Positions 50,811-60,460 are shown, counted from the stretch's first letter. The stretch: 64,000 nt of DNA from Desulfobulbaceae bacterium (GCA_008933635.1 WBUQ01000005.1:19085-83084), one strand, 5' to 3'. Notes: generated by a model not told the origin, from the sequence alone. Numbers and translations: made by a program.

Positions 50811-51214
50811 TGCTGCGTGTCATACTGGCCAGCAGGGATATGGAGAGTCTCGCCCGGTTTGCAGCAGGCCTGCAGCAGGATCCGCAGACTGAGATGACCT
50901 GGGTCGATTCGGCTGCCGCCGCGCTTGATGCCGTCGGACGGGGGAATATCGACCTGGTGGTGTTTGGTCTGGAACTGGTTGATGCCAGTCCTGTGGAGTG
51001 TGTCAACCAGTTGATCCGCCGGAATCCGATGATCAATTGTTCGATGGTCAGCGGAATGGAGCACGATGCATTTCATGAGGCCACGGAAGGTCTCGGCATC
51101 CTGATGCAGCTTCCGCCATCCCCATCGGCTGAGGATGCCCGGGCCTTGTTGGCGAAGATCGACAGCATCGCGGTACAACTCGGTGGCCTTGCCGGTGCGG
51201 GAGGGGTGGAATGA
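50807..51214 (+). CDS. Degenerate receiver (CheY-like) domain protein
   Basis: LRVILASRDMESLARFAAGL...NIDLVVFGLELVDASPVECVNQLIRRNPMINCSMVSG; lacks phospho-acceptor Asp. Confidence 0.55.
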   Translation: MMLRVILASRDMESLARFAAGLQQDPQTEMTWVDSAAAALDAVGRGNIDLVVFGLELVDASPVECVNQLIRRNPMINCSMVSGMEHDAFHEATEGLGILMQLPPSPSAEDARALLAKIDSIAVQLGGLAGAGGVE

Positions 51215-52074
51215 TCATCAGCGTAGCCAGCGGCAAAGGCGGTACCGGCAAGACGACGGTAGCCACCAACCTGGCGGTCAGTTTCGGGAGTGGTTGCACC
51301 CTGCTTGACTGCGATGTCGAGGAGCCCAACGCGCATCTTTTCCTGCACCCGCACATCGACCGCAGTGAGACGGTCACCACATTTGTGCCGGTGGTCGATG
51401 AAAGCCGGTGCAGCGCTTGCCGGAAGTGTGCGGATATCTGCCGTTTTTGCGCCATCACGGTTATTGGCGAAAAGGTCCTGGTCTTCCCGGAGCTGTGTCA
51501 CAGCTGCGGCGGCTGTCAAGTGGTCTGTCCCGAGAACGCCATATCCGATGGCCAGCGGGAGCTCGGTGTCATCGAGTGGGGAATGGGAACCGGGGTGCCT
51601 GTAATCCAGGGGAGGATCCGTGTCGGCGAGGCGATGTCGCCACCACTGATTCGCAAGGTGCGTGCCGCCGCTGATACCGAAGACCAGATCATCATCGATG
51701 CCCCGCCGGGTACTTCCTGCCCGGTGATCGCGGCGATGCGCGGTGCCGATTTCATCCTGATGGTGACCGAGCCGACCCCGTTTGGCCTCCATGATCTCAA
51801 GCTGGCGGTCGGTGCGGTGCAGATGCTCGGCATTCCATGCGGACTGGTAATCAACCGTGCCGACATGGGAGACGACCGGGTCAGGGGATATGCGTTGGCG
51901 GAGAGGCTGCCGATTCTGCTGGAAATTCCCTTCGACCGGAAGATTGCCGAGGCCTATTCCTGCGGCCGGATGATTGTCGAGGTGATGCCGGAGTGGAAGG
52001 AAAAATTCCGGGAGCTGTTGCAGCAGATCAAGGTGGAGATCCTGGCGAGTTCCTGGAGGAGGAAGGAGAGATGA
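51211..52074 (+). CDS. MinD/Mrp-type P-loop ATPase with inserted 2x[4Fe-4S] ferredoxin domain
   Basis: SGKGGTGKTTVATNLA; CSACRKCADICRFCAI; CHSCGGCQVVCPENAI; IIDAPPGTSCPVIAAMRGADF. Confidence 0.9.
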   Translation: MIISVASGKGGTGKTTVATNLAVSFGSGCTLLDCDVEEPNAHLFLHPHIDRSETVTTFVPVVDESRCSACRKCADICRFCAITVIGEKVLVFPELCHSCGGCQVVCPENAISDGQRELGVIEWGMGTGVPVIQGRIRVGEAMSPPLIRKVRAAADTEDQIIIDAPPGTSCPVIAAMRGADFILMVTEPTPFGLHDLKLAVGAVQMLGIPCGLVINRADMGDDRVRGYALAERLPILLEIPFDRKIAEAYSCGRMIVEVMPEWKEKFRELLQQIKVEILASSWRRKER

Positions 52075-52964
52075 GAGAACTGGTTGTGGTCTCCGGCAAG
52101 GGCGGTACCGGAAAGACGAGTCTCACCGCGGCGTTTTCCCATCTGGCTGATAACCACATCGTCTGCGACGCCGATGTCGATGCGGCGGACCTGCATCTCC
52201 TGCTGGCGCCGGATGTAAAGGAGCGCCATGAATTCATGGGGGGCGGTAAGGCGATTGTCGATCCGGAGCGGTGCACCCGCTGCGGTCAGTGCCGCGAGCT
52301 CTGCCGGTTTGATGCCATTGACGATGAATTCGTCGTCGATGCCATTGCCTGCGAGGGCTGCGGGGTCTGTGTCGATCTCTGCCCGGTCGGAGCCATCGAT
52401 TTCCCGATCCAGAAATGCGGCGAGTGGTTTGTCTCGGAGACCAGGGTGGGGCCGATGGTCCATGCCCGACTCGGGATCGCGGAGGAGAATTCCGGAAAAC
52501 TGGTGAGCTGTATTCGCCGGGAAGCCAGCAGGCTTGCCGAAGCAAATGGACAGGAATTGATCATCACCGATGGGCCTCCGGGCATCGGTTGTCCGGTCAT
52601 TGCGGCAATCGGTGGTGCGACGGCACTGGTCCTGGTGGTTGAGCCGACCGTCTCCGGACTGCACGATATGGTCCGCCTGACAGACCTGGCCAGCCATTTC
52701 AGAGTTCCCTGCCTGCTGTGTGTCAATAAGTTTGACCTGAACCCGGAGATGACCGGTCGGCTGGAGGATATGGCACGGGAACGCAAAATTGCCGTCGTCG
52801 GCCGGGTTCCATTCGACCCGTTGTTCACCGAGGCGATGATTGCCGGGCGGACAATCGTCGAATACCGGGAGGACGCTCCGGTCGCGGCTGCGATTCGTCA
52901 GATTTGGCAGAATATCGCCGGTTCTCCGGCGATGAACAGTTACGGTATACGGATTACCTCGTAA
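52071..52964 (+). CDS. Second MinD/Mrp-type P-loop ATPase with ferredoxin domain
   Basis: MRELVVVSGKGGTGKTSLTAAFSHL; CTRCGQCRELCRFDAI; CEGCGVCVDLCPVGAI; ITDGPPGIGCPVIAAIGGA; ATGA overlap. Confidence 0.9.
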   Translation: MRELVVVSGKGGTGKTSLTAAFSHLADNHIVCDADVDAADLHLLLAPDVKERHEFMGGGKAIVDPERCTRCGQCRELCRFDAIDDEFVVDAIACEGCGVCVDLCPVGAIDFPIQKCGEWFVSETRVGPMVHARLGIAEENSGKLVSCIRREASRLAEANGQELIITDGPPGIGCPVIAAIGGATALVLVVEPTVSGLHDMVRLTDLASHFRVPCLLCVNKFDLNPEMTGRLEDMARERKIAVVGRVPFDPLFTEAMIAGRTIVEYREDAPVAAAIRQIWQNIAGSPAMNSYGIRITS

Positions 52965-52991
52965 CACTCACATCACAACAAGGAGAAAAAC

Positions 52992-53372
52992 ATGGCACGG
53001 GTACGTATTGCAATTCCCTCGGAAGGAGAAGGCGGACTGGACGGCGTACGGTCGGGACATTTCGGGCATTGTGACGTCTTTACGTTCGTCGATCTCGAAG
53101 ATGGAGAAATCAAGGAGGTGTCGACCATTCCCAATGTGGAGCATTCGCAGGGCGGCTGCATGGTGCCGGTCAGTCTGCTGGCCCAGCATAAGGTCAACGC
53201 CCTGGTGGTGGGCGGTATCGGCATGCGGCCGCTGATGGGTTTCCGTCAGGTCGGGATCATGGTCTATCACGAGGACCAGCGGGCGGAGATCAGGCCGGTG
53301 GTGATGGATCTCATTGCCGGCAGGATTCCGGTGATAGAGGACAATCAGGTCTGTGGCGGCGGGAATCGCTGA
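52992..53372 (+). CDS. NifX-like Fe-Mo cluster-binding family protein
   Basis: VRIAIPSEGEGGLDGVRSGHFGHCDVFTFVDLEDGEIKEV...GGCMVPVSLLAQHKVNALVVGGIGMRPLMGF. Confidence 0.88.
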   Translation: MARVRIAIPSEGEGGLDGVRSGHFGHCDVFTFVDLEDGEIKEVSTIPNVEHSQGGCMVPVSLLAQHKVNALVVGGIGMRPLMGFRQVGIMVYHEDQRAEIRPVVMDLIAGRIPVIEDNQVCGGGNR

Positions 53373-53385
53373 CAGGGAGGAGAAG

Positions 53386-53745
53386 ATGAAGATTGCAGTG
53401 ACAGCCAAGGGGAAGGAGCTTTCTTCCCCGGTTGATCCGCGTTTCGGTCGGGCAGCACATATCCTGATAGTCGACAGCGAGACGATGGATTTCGTGGCAC
53501 TCGACAATTCCGGCAATGTCAATGCGCTCAAGGGTGCCGGCATTCAGGCGGCGACCATGATATGTGAACAGGGCGCCGAGGTGCTGCTGACCGGCTACTG
53601 CGGCCCGAATGCCTTCAGGACCCTGGAGGCGGCCGGAATCAAAGTCGGCAGCGATACGACGGGAACGGTCGCCGAGGCCGTCGATAACTTCAAGCGGGGA
53701 GCAGTCCGTTTCAGCGAGGCGGCCAATGCCGAAGGACACTGGTAA
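53386..53745 (+). CDS. NifX-like Fe-Mo cluster-binding family protein
   Basis: MKIAVTAKGKELSSPVDPRFGRAAHILIVDSETMDFVALDN...GAEVLLTGYCGPNAFRTLEAAGIKV. Confidence 0.9.
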   Translation: MKIAVTAKGKELSSPVDPRFGRAAHILIVDSETMDFVALDNSGNVNALKGAGIQAATMICEQGAEVLLTGYCGPNAFRTLEAAGIKVGSDTTGTVAEAVDNFKRGAVRFSEAANAEGHW

Positions 53746-53804
53746 AACTTTCGACCCGTCAGTTGCGGCGGCTTGGGCAAAGGTCAGCTGAATTGGACAA
53801 ATCA

Positions 53805-54254
53805 ATGAACGAGAAGGCTTTTGAAGACATTGTCGCCCGTCTCCAGCAGGAAGTGTTCGCCGAGACCAGGAAGGCCTATGGCGACAAGGGTTTTGACCGC
53901 TGGCGCAATCCCCGTTACCATGGCCGGATGGAGGATGCCGACAGCTCCGCGCGGATCACCGGCAAATGCGGAGATACGATGGAGATCTACCTGAAGTTCA
54001 TGGACGGAAGGGTGGAGAAGGCTTCGTACGCCACCGATGGCTGCGGTTCGAGCGCGCTCTGCGGCTCATTCGCTGCAGAAATGGCCATCGGCTGCGATCC
54101 CGATGAGATCAGCCGGATTGGCCGGGAGGAGATCCTGGCGCAGATCGGAGTCTTCCCGGCGGAGGAAGAACACTGCGCGGCCCTGGCTGCCGAGACCCTG
54201 CAGGAAGCCCTCCACCGGTATATGCTGCGTGAGAAAGCGAAGGATGCAGGATAG
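53805..54254 (+). CDS. NifU/IscU N-terminal-like Fe-S scaffold protein
   Basis: NPRYHGRMEDADSSARITGKCGDTMEIYLKFMDGRVEKASYATDGCGSSALCGSFAAEMAIG...EEEHCAALAAETL. Confidence 0.85.
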   Translation: MNEKAFEDIVARLQQEVFAETRKAYGDKGFDRWRNPRYHGRMEDADSSARITGKCGDTMEIYLKFMDGRVEKASYATDGCGSSALCGSFAAEMAIGCDPDEISRIGREEILAQIGVFPAEEEHCAALAAETLQEALHRYMLREKAKDAG

Positions 54255-54311
54255 AAAAGGGACGGCTGGCCTTGTCCTGGGATCCCCTTCAACGATTCGT
54301 CTCCTCCGCTG

Positions 54312-55736
54312 TCAGAGACGCTTCAGCCTCAGGTTGATACTGGCAATGTCTTCCCTGTCGAAGTGTTCCGCGCGAAAACCGGCGCCAAACCATGTCCGAG
54401 TCGCCCGATATTCCTCATGTCCGGCGTCGGCGAGTATTTTCAGGCTGTCCTGAAAGCTGGCGATGCCGCCGCTGTCCTCCGGCGGACAGGCCCGCCTGCC
54501 GGTCAGCAGGACCGCGTGGGCAGGGCTTTCTGCCGGAGGGACTATCTGCTCGACTGTGATCCGGTGTTCCCAGTAATCCCCCATATCGTAGACATAGAGA
54601 AATGACGACGACAACCGCTGTCCCAGCGTGTCGAGGGTGAAGTCGCGTTCATCGCGTTTATCGCTCGAATACCATTCGTCTTCCTCATCCGGGATGGCAT
54701 ACAGTTCACCGCGGATGGCAAAGTGATGGAGGTGGCTGTCCGTCCAGCCCATGCAGGCCTGGATGATGGCGTGGAGGTCGGCGAGGCTGGTCGTCCCGGG
54801 AACCAGGATACGTCGCCATATCGGCGGTTTGGATCCGACCAGCGACACCTTGAGTTGAAAGGCCGGGCCTGGGAAGGCAGTTATTTTCGCCGGTCCCGGG
54901 AACCTGCCGCGAATGAGCTGTCCTTTTTTCGCCGGCCCCTCGCTGGTGAAAGTGATATTTGCCTTGCTGCTGTCATCCTTGCCGCAGCATTTCTTGGATT
55001 TCTTGCCGCCGTTGCCCGGGCAGGGGGCGTTCCGGCCCGTTCTGGCGGAGCGGAACGGGATCAGGTTGGACTTTTTTGAAATTCCATCAAGTCTTTTGCA
55101 GTTTGTCAGGCGGGCGAATTCCTGCAGCTTTTCAACCGCCATGGGCAATGATGCCAGGAGGATGGCGAGGTGCCTGGAAGGAAGGTCTTCATCTTCGGCA
55201 TCGAAATCGCCAAAGGCCTCACGCAGGATGTCTCCCGGCAAGCCCTCAAAATACGCGGTGCAGACCTCCGGGTCTATCAGCCCTTCGATGATCATCAGGC
55301 TGGACATCACCTCATAGGTCAGGTCCTCCGGCAGTGCGGACATGTCTTCCGGTTCCCAGATATCAGGCCTCAGGGACAAGGCGACGTTGAAGCCGAACAC
55401 CCAGGCAAAGACTGCATCGTATTGGCCCGGCTTGAGCGTCAGGATATTGAATGGAAGGTGCAGGGTGTCGGCCCGGGAGGCATCGCTGAAGGCATTGTAG
55501 ACCTCCATCAGGCAGCCGAGCATCTCCTGCGCCTGCGTCATCGAGTCGTGAACCGGCTTTTCCTCGCCGAAAATCTGATCCATCCATTCACCTGGCAGGA
55601 TGACGTCCGGGGTGATGGCGATACCGAAGAGGTATCCCATCAACTCGTCGTACGTGAAGGTGTCGTCCGGGTCGGGGGAAAGGGCGAGATATCTGGTCAG
55701 GATCTTCTTTTGTCTGGCGGTTACCGGCGGCTTCAT
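54312..55736 (-). CDS. UPF0149 (YecA)-like + SEC-C + pRiA4b ORF-3-like fusion protein
   Basis: N-terminal TYDELMGYLFGIAITPDVILPGEWMDQIFG; RNAPCPGNGGKKSKKCCGK (SEC-C); C-terminal LKVSLVGSKPPIWRRILVPGTTSLADLHAIIQACMGWTDSHLHHF. Confidence 0.85.
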   Translation of the reverse strand: MKPPVTARQKKILTRYLALSPDPDDTFTYDELMGYLFGIAITPDVILPGEWMDQIFGEEKPVHDSMTQAQEMLGCLMEVYNAFSDASRADTLHLPFNILTLKPGQYDAVFAWVFGFNVALSLRPDIWEPEDMSALPEDLTYEVMSSLMIIEGLIDPEVCTAYFEGLPGDILREAFGDFDAEDEDLPSRHLAILLASLPMAVEKLQEFARLTNCKRLDGISKKSNLIPFRSARTGRNAPCPGNGGKKSKKCCGKDDSSKANITFTSEGPAKKGQLIRGRFPGPAKITAFPGPAFQLKVSLVGSKPPIWRRILVPGTTSLADLHAIIQACMGWTDSHLHHFAIRGELYAIPDEEDEWYSSDKRDERDFTLDTLGQRLSSSFLYVYDMGDYWEHRITVEQIVPPAESPAHAVLLTGRRACPPEDSGGIASFQDSLKILADAGHEEYRATRTWFGAGFRAEHFDREDIASINLRLKRL

Positions 55737-55956
55737 AGGTATGTCGTCGTCAAGGGGGAGTGTTGGCAGCGATAGTCGTATGGTACGGGACAATGACGGG
55801 AAATGAAAGGCCAATATTTTGCCGGTGGCCTCGGCTGCCGGCCGATTGAGGCGGCCGGCGGTCCGCTGCGGAAAATCATAGTAGAGATGGATGAAGACTG
55901 GTACTATCCGGACTTTTGTTTTGGGCGAGGGCAATCCAGGACAGAGGGGAAGACGA

Positions 55957-57375
55957 ATGAAGGATGTCGACGTTTTCAAACGGCTTTTGGCGATTGTCGA
56001 GAAGTATCGGCGAGAGTCGCATGCCGGGACCTTTCTCGAATACCGCGACCCGGCCGAACTCGCTGCTCTGCTGGACCTGGAACGGGGGGAGGGCCGTGAG
56101 GACTGGCAGATGCTCTTCGAATGGGTTGAGAAGTATCTTCGCTATGCGGTCAAGACTGACCACCCCGATTTCGTCAACCGGATGTGGAGCGGAGCCAGTC
56201 TGCCATCGATCGTCGGCGAGATCGTTGCCGCCGTTTCCAATACCTCAGCCTGTACTTACGAGACCGCACCGGTCTCGACCCTGCTGGAAACATACATGAT
56301 CGAACGCATGCTCCATATCGTCGGCTTTGTCGGCGGCCAGGGGCAGATGACCACCGGTTCGAGCAACGCCAACATGGTCGCGATGATGTGTGCCCGCAAC
56401 CTCCACGACCCTGCGGTAAGGACGGAGGGAGTCGGCAGGGGGGCCCTTGCGGCTTTCGTCAGCGCCGATGCCCACTACTCGATGGACCGGGCGGCAAATA
56501 TCCTCGGTATCGGACTCAGCCAGCTGATCAAGGTGCCGGTCGACGATCACGGCCGCATGGACATGGAGAAACTGGAGGGCCGCCTGGAGGAGGCAGTCGG
56601 TGCCGGCAGGAGACCGTTCTTTGTCGCTGCCACGGCAGGGACGACGGTCCGTGGGGCCTTCGATCCGATCGAACCCCTCCTCGCCCTGCGTTCCAGATAC
56701 GGGTTCTGGCTCCATGTCGACGGCGCCTGGGGAGGGGTCGCCGTCCTCGGCGAACAACTGCGTCGGCGTTATCTGCGGGGTCTTGAGTTGGCAGATTCGT
56801 TCACCATGGATTTCCACAAGATGCTCGGATTGTCGTTGATCTGCAACGTCCTGTTGCTGAACCGGCAGGACAACCTTTTCCGGCAGGCCCTTTCGGCCGG
56901 CGATGGCAGCTATCTGTTCCGTGACGATGATGGGGAAGGGGCGCTTGATTTCGGCCCATCATCGCTGCAGTGCGGTCGCCGGGTCGACAGCCTGAAATGG
57001 TTCCTCGATTGGAAATTCCACGGCCAGGCAGGGCTTGCCGCCCGGGTTGAGCGGTTTCTCGATCTCTGCCGCCATGCTGAAAAATGTGTGGAGCAGCACG
57101 GGGAACTGGAACTGATGGCCCCGCGCGAATCGTTCAATCTCTGTTTCCGTTACCGTTGGCCAGAAACGGAGGCCAACCGTTTCAACCTCGCCCTGCGCAC
57201 CAGGCTGTACCGGCAGGGGATCAGCATGGTCGGCTGCGCCTATATCGACGGCCGACTGGTTCTCCGCCTGCTCGTAACCAACGTTGCCTGGACCGTCGCT
57301 GATGTTGAGCGATATTTTGAAAGCCTCATCGCCGCCGGCCGGCAACTGGCAGCGGAGTGGCCGGCGGCATCCTGA
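55957..57375 (+). CDS. Pyridoxal-dependent decarboxylase (glutamate/aromatic-L-amino-acid decarboxylase group II)
   Basis: GQMTTGSSNANMVAMMCAR, VAATAGTTVRGAFDPIEP, LHVDGAWGG, SFTMDFHKMLG (PLP Lys). Confidence 0.9.
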   Translation: MKDVDVFKRLLAIVEKYRRESHAGTFLEYRDPAELAALLDLERGEGREDWQMLFEWVEKYLRYAVKTDHPDFVNRMWSGASLPSIVGEIVAAVSNTSACTYETAPVSTLLETYMIERMLHIVGFVGGQGQMTTGSSNANMVAMMCARNLHDPAVRTEGVGRGALAAFVSADAHYSMDRAANILGIGLSQLIKVPVDDHGRMDMEKLEGRLEEAVGAGRRPFFVAATAGTTVRGAFDPIEPLLALRSRYGFWLHVDGAWGGVAVLGEQLRRRYLRGLELADSFTMDFHKMLGLSLICNVLLLNRQDNLFRQALSAGDGSYLFRDDDGEGALDFGPSSLQCGRRVDSLKWFLDWKFHGQAGLAARVERFLDLCRHAEKCVEQHGELELMAPRESFNLCFRYRWPETEANRFNLALRTRLYRQGISMVGCAYIDGRLVLRLLVTNVAWTVADVERYFESLIAAGRQLAAEWPAAS

Positions 57376-57397
57376 GCTGCCGGCGCCTCGCGGTCTC

Positions 57398-58825
57398 TCA
57401 GCCGTTCTTCTTCTTGAATTCTTCCTTGTTCAGACCGAGACGTTTCATCTTGTTGTAAAGACCGCGCGGGTTCAGACCGGCGAGCTGGGCAGCCCTGTTG
57501 ACCCGGCCCTGGCTCTTGGCAAGGACCATGCGCAGGTAGAGATCCTCGACCTCATCCATCACCTCCTGCTGCACCTGGGAGAGGGTCTTGCCCTTCCAGG
57601 AACTGGGGGCGGTCTTCTCGCCATTGGGGTGGGTGAGGGAGAAATAATCTTCGGTATGGAAAACGCTGGGCAGGTCCTGCAGCGAGATTTCGTCGGTCTT
57701 GCAGAGGAGCATCGATCGTTCAATGACGTTCATCAGCTCGCGGATATTCCCCGGCCATTCGTACCTGCAGAGAGCCTTCATAGTCGGTTCGGAGATCTGC
57801 CGGACATCCCGGCCGATCTTGTGCTGGAAGTTCATGATGAAACGGCGGGCCAGCGATGGGATATCTTCGCGCCTGTACCTCAGTGAGGGGATGCGCAGGG
57901 TAACGACGGAGATGCGGTAGAAGAGATCCTTGCGGAAATTCCCCCTGGCCACTTCCTCCTCGAGGTCGCGATTGGTGGCGGCGATGACCCGGACATCGAC
58001 CCAGGTCGATTTCTCGGCTCCGATCGGGCGGATCTCATAGTCCTGGAGAACCCGCAGCAGCTTGGCCTGGAGGTGCAGCGGCATTTCCCCGATCTCGTCG
58101 AGAAAGATGGTGCCGCCGTGGGCCTGTTCGAAGGCGCCGCGCCTGGAGCGGGTGGCACCGGTAAAGGCCCCCTGTTTGTGGCCGAAAAGTTCGCTCTCGA
58201 GGAGCTGTTCGGGCAGAGCGGCAGTGTTGACGGCGATAAAGGGGCCCGTTGCTCGCGGGCTCTCGGCGTGGATGACCTTGGCGAGATGCTCTTTGCCAAC
58301 CCCGGTTTCGCCGGTGATCAGCAGCAGGGAATCGCTGGGTGCGACCTGCTGGACCTCGTTCATGAAGATCTGCATGATCTCGCTCTTGGAATTGAGATCT
58401 GAGATTTTCGGTTTCGCCTGACCCCGGTGGTCGAAACGATCGAGCTGGAAGTACTGGCGGCGGGATTCAAGGGTTGCTTCGATTGCCTCGGTCAGGCTTT
58501 TCGGCGAGATGCCGGAATAGAGCACGACATCAGCCCCGGCAGCGACAAGTTGCGCCTGTTTTTCAGCCGAATCGACATCGTGGAGGATGACGGTGGTCGG
58601 GTTCTCCGGCAGGTTGTTGAGCATCGAGATGCCGGATTCCAGCGGCTGGGGGATCAAGGCGTCGCTGATGACGATGATGTCGCCGCAGCTCTGGACCACC
58701 TTCTGCCACGGGCTTTTCTTGTGGCCGAAGGATTCAAGCTGGACATCCGCCGCTATCGAAAACTTCTCCTCGAGCAGGTTTTGCAGCTTGCCATCTTTGA
58801 CGGCAAAAATGAGACGTGTCAGCAT
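57398..58825 (-). CDS. Sigma54-dependent Fis-family regulator with atypical receiver-like N-terminus
   Basis: GETGVGKEHLAKVIHAESPRATGPF, ESELFGHKQGAFTGATRSRRG, GTIFLDEIGEMPL, Fis-like C-terminus VNRAAQLAGLNPRGLYNKMKRLGL. Confidence 0.95.
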   Translation of the reverse strand: MLTRLIFAVKDGKLQNLLEEKFSIAADVQLESFGHKKSPWQKVVQSCGDIIVISDALIPQPLESGISMLNNLPENPTTVILHDVDSAEKQAQLVAAGADVVLYSGISPKSLTEAIEATLESRRQYFQLDRFDHRGQAKPKISDLNSKSEIMQIFMNEVQQVAPSDSLLLITGETGVGKEHLAKVIHAESPRATGPFIAVNTAALPEQLLESELFGHKQGAFTGATRSRRGAFEQAHGGTIFLDEIGEMPLHLQAKLLRVLQDYEIRPIGAEKSTWVDVRVIAATNRDLEEEVARGNFRKDLFYRISVVTLRIPSLRYRREDIPSLARRFIMNFQHKIGRDVRQISEPTMKALCRYEWPGNIRELMNVIERSMLLCKTDEISLQDLPSVFHTEDYFSLTHPNGEKTAPSSWKGKTLSQVQQEVMDEVEDLYLRMVLAKSQGRVNRAAQLAGLNPRGLYNKMKRLGLNKEEFKKKNG

Positions 58826-59171
58826 GTTAGTGGAAAAATCGGAATTGCAATTCTCATAATCGGAAGGAATTTGCCTGTAGTGAAAATATCAGCACAGAGA
58901 TGCCGAAAAAAAATGAGCCAGAACGGCAATCTGGGGGTTTCTGGCGGAAAAATATTTGTTATCATGTCTGTTATTGTGCAGGAAAATCTCCTCTCCTGTC
59001 GGAAACAGCAGGATTGCAATCGACGGAAAATATCAATATACTTAAGAATAATCAAATACATAATCTGTAATAGGAACTTTTGTGCCGATTTTTTTCGTCC
59101 GGGAAGAATCGCTGTCTGAGTGTTTATAATAAATTGCAGTAAATCAAATTGTTAAGTCGGAGAGAGTTGTC

Positions 59172-59187
59172 TGGCACCATAAATGCT
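59172..59187 (+). promoter_or_regulatory. Putative sigma54 (-24/-12) promoter upstream of citrate synthase
   Basis: TGGCACCATAAATGCT: TGGCAC-N5-ATGCT with GG-N10-GC spacing. Confidence 0.65.
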
Positions 59188-59299
59188 TATGGCGATCCCG
59201 GTGCCGGGACGACAAGAATCAGAAAAGAGGCTCCTGCGGCCGGAATGATCGCCAGAAATACGCGGGGCAGGAGACTCAGAGCTTTACAGGGTAAAAATC

Positions 59300-60460
59300 A
59301 TGGCAAAGAATTGTGTCAAGGAAGAACCGGAGATGAAACAGCCGGAGGCAGGACTGGCGGATGTAGTTGCCTGTCAGTCGGATATCTGTTTTATCGACGG
59401 CAAGAACTGTCGGCTGGTGTATCGGGGGTATGACGCCCTGGAACTGGCCATGAGCAGTAATTTCGAGGAAGTGGCGTACCTGCTCTGGTACGGCTGCCTG
59501 CCGAGAATTACCGAGTACAAGGCATTCCTCTCCGGATTCACCGGCTCGATGACACTGCCCGTGGAAACGGTCATGATCCTGCGGATGTTCCCCAAATCGG
59601 TTACGCCGATGGAGGTGCTGCGGACGGCGGTTTCCTCCCTCGGCCACTGGGATCCGGACAGCGGCAATACGGCCCTTGATGCCTGCCTGCGCAAGGCCCA
59701 GCGCCTGACTTTGCGCATGCCGCTCCTGGTCGCCGCCCACCAGCGCCTCCGCGAGGGAAACGAACCGATCAAACCGGTCCCCGGCCAGGGTATCGCCTAC
59801 AATTTCCTCTACACCCTGAAAGGCACAATCCCTGACAAGAAGGTCGTCGAGGCCTTTGACATGGCGCTGATCCTGCACGCCGATCATGAGTTGAATGCAT
59901 CGACCTTTGCCGCCCGGGTAACTGCCGCCACCATGGCCGATATCTATTCCTGCGTGACCAGTGCCATTGGCGCCCTGAAAGGGCCATTGCACGGCGGAGC
60001 CAACATGGAAGTGATGCAGATGATCGAGGAGATCGGCACTCCGGAGAACGCCGAACCCTACATCCTCGACAAACTCGAGAACAAGGTGAAAATTCCCGGT
60101 TTCGGGCACCGGGTCTACCGCTGCGAGGACCCGCGGGTTAGCATACTGCGGGATTGTGCCGAATCGATATCGGAACTGGCGGGAGAGAGCAGGAATTACG
60201 CCATCACCCGGGAGATCGAGCGGGTGGTGCTGGAGAAGACGAAGGTCTTCCCGAATGTCGACCTGTATACCGCCTCCCTGTATCACGCGATGGGCATCCC
60301 GACGGAACTGTTCACCCCGATCTTTGCCATCAGCAGGGTTGTCGGCTGGACCTCGCATATCCTCGAACAATGGACGAACAACCGCCTGATCAGGCCGCGG
60401 GCTGAATACACTGGTCCCCAGAACCTGGTCTACGCACCGATCGATCAACGGACGCGCTAG
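59300..60460 (+). CDS. Citrate synthase / 2-methylcitrate synthase family
   Basis: LVYRGYDALELA, LILHADHELNASTFAARV, GALKGPLHGGANMEVM, PGFGHRVYRCEDPR. Confidence 0.95.
   Translation: MAKNCVKEEPEMKQPEAGLADVVACQSDICFIDGKNCRLVYRGYDALELAMSSNFEEVAYLLWYGCLPRITEYKAFLSGFTGSMTLPVETVMILRMFPKSVTPMEVLRTAVSSLGHWDPDSGNTALDACLRKAQRLTLRMPLLVAAHQRLREGNEPIKPVPGQGIAYNFLYTLKGTIPDKKVVEAFDMALILHADHELNASTFAARVTAATMADIYSCVTSAIGALKGPLHGGANMEVMQMIEEIGTPENAEPYILDKLENKVKIPGFGHRVYRCEDPRVSILRDCAESISELAGESRNYAITREIERVVLEKTKVFPNVDLYTASLYHAMGIPTELFTPIFAISRVVGWTSHILEQWTNNRLIRPRAEYTGPQNLVYAPIDQRTR

Noticed and set aside
50491-50892. Alternative 133-aa frame over the small Gly/Arg-rich gene
   Set aside because: Runs well into the next gene and lacks the strong RBS of the 50448 start.
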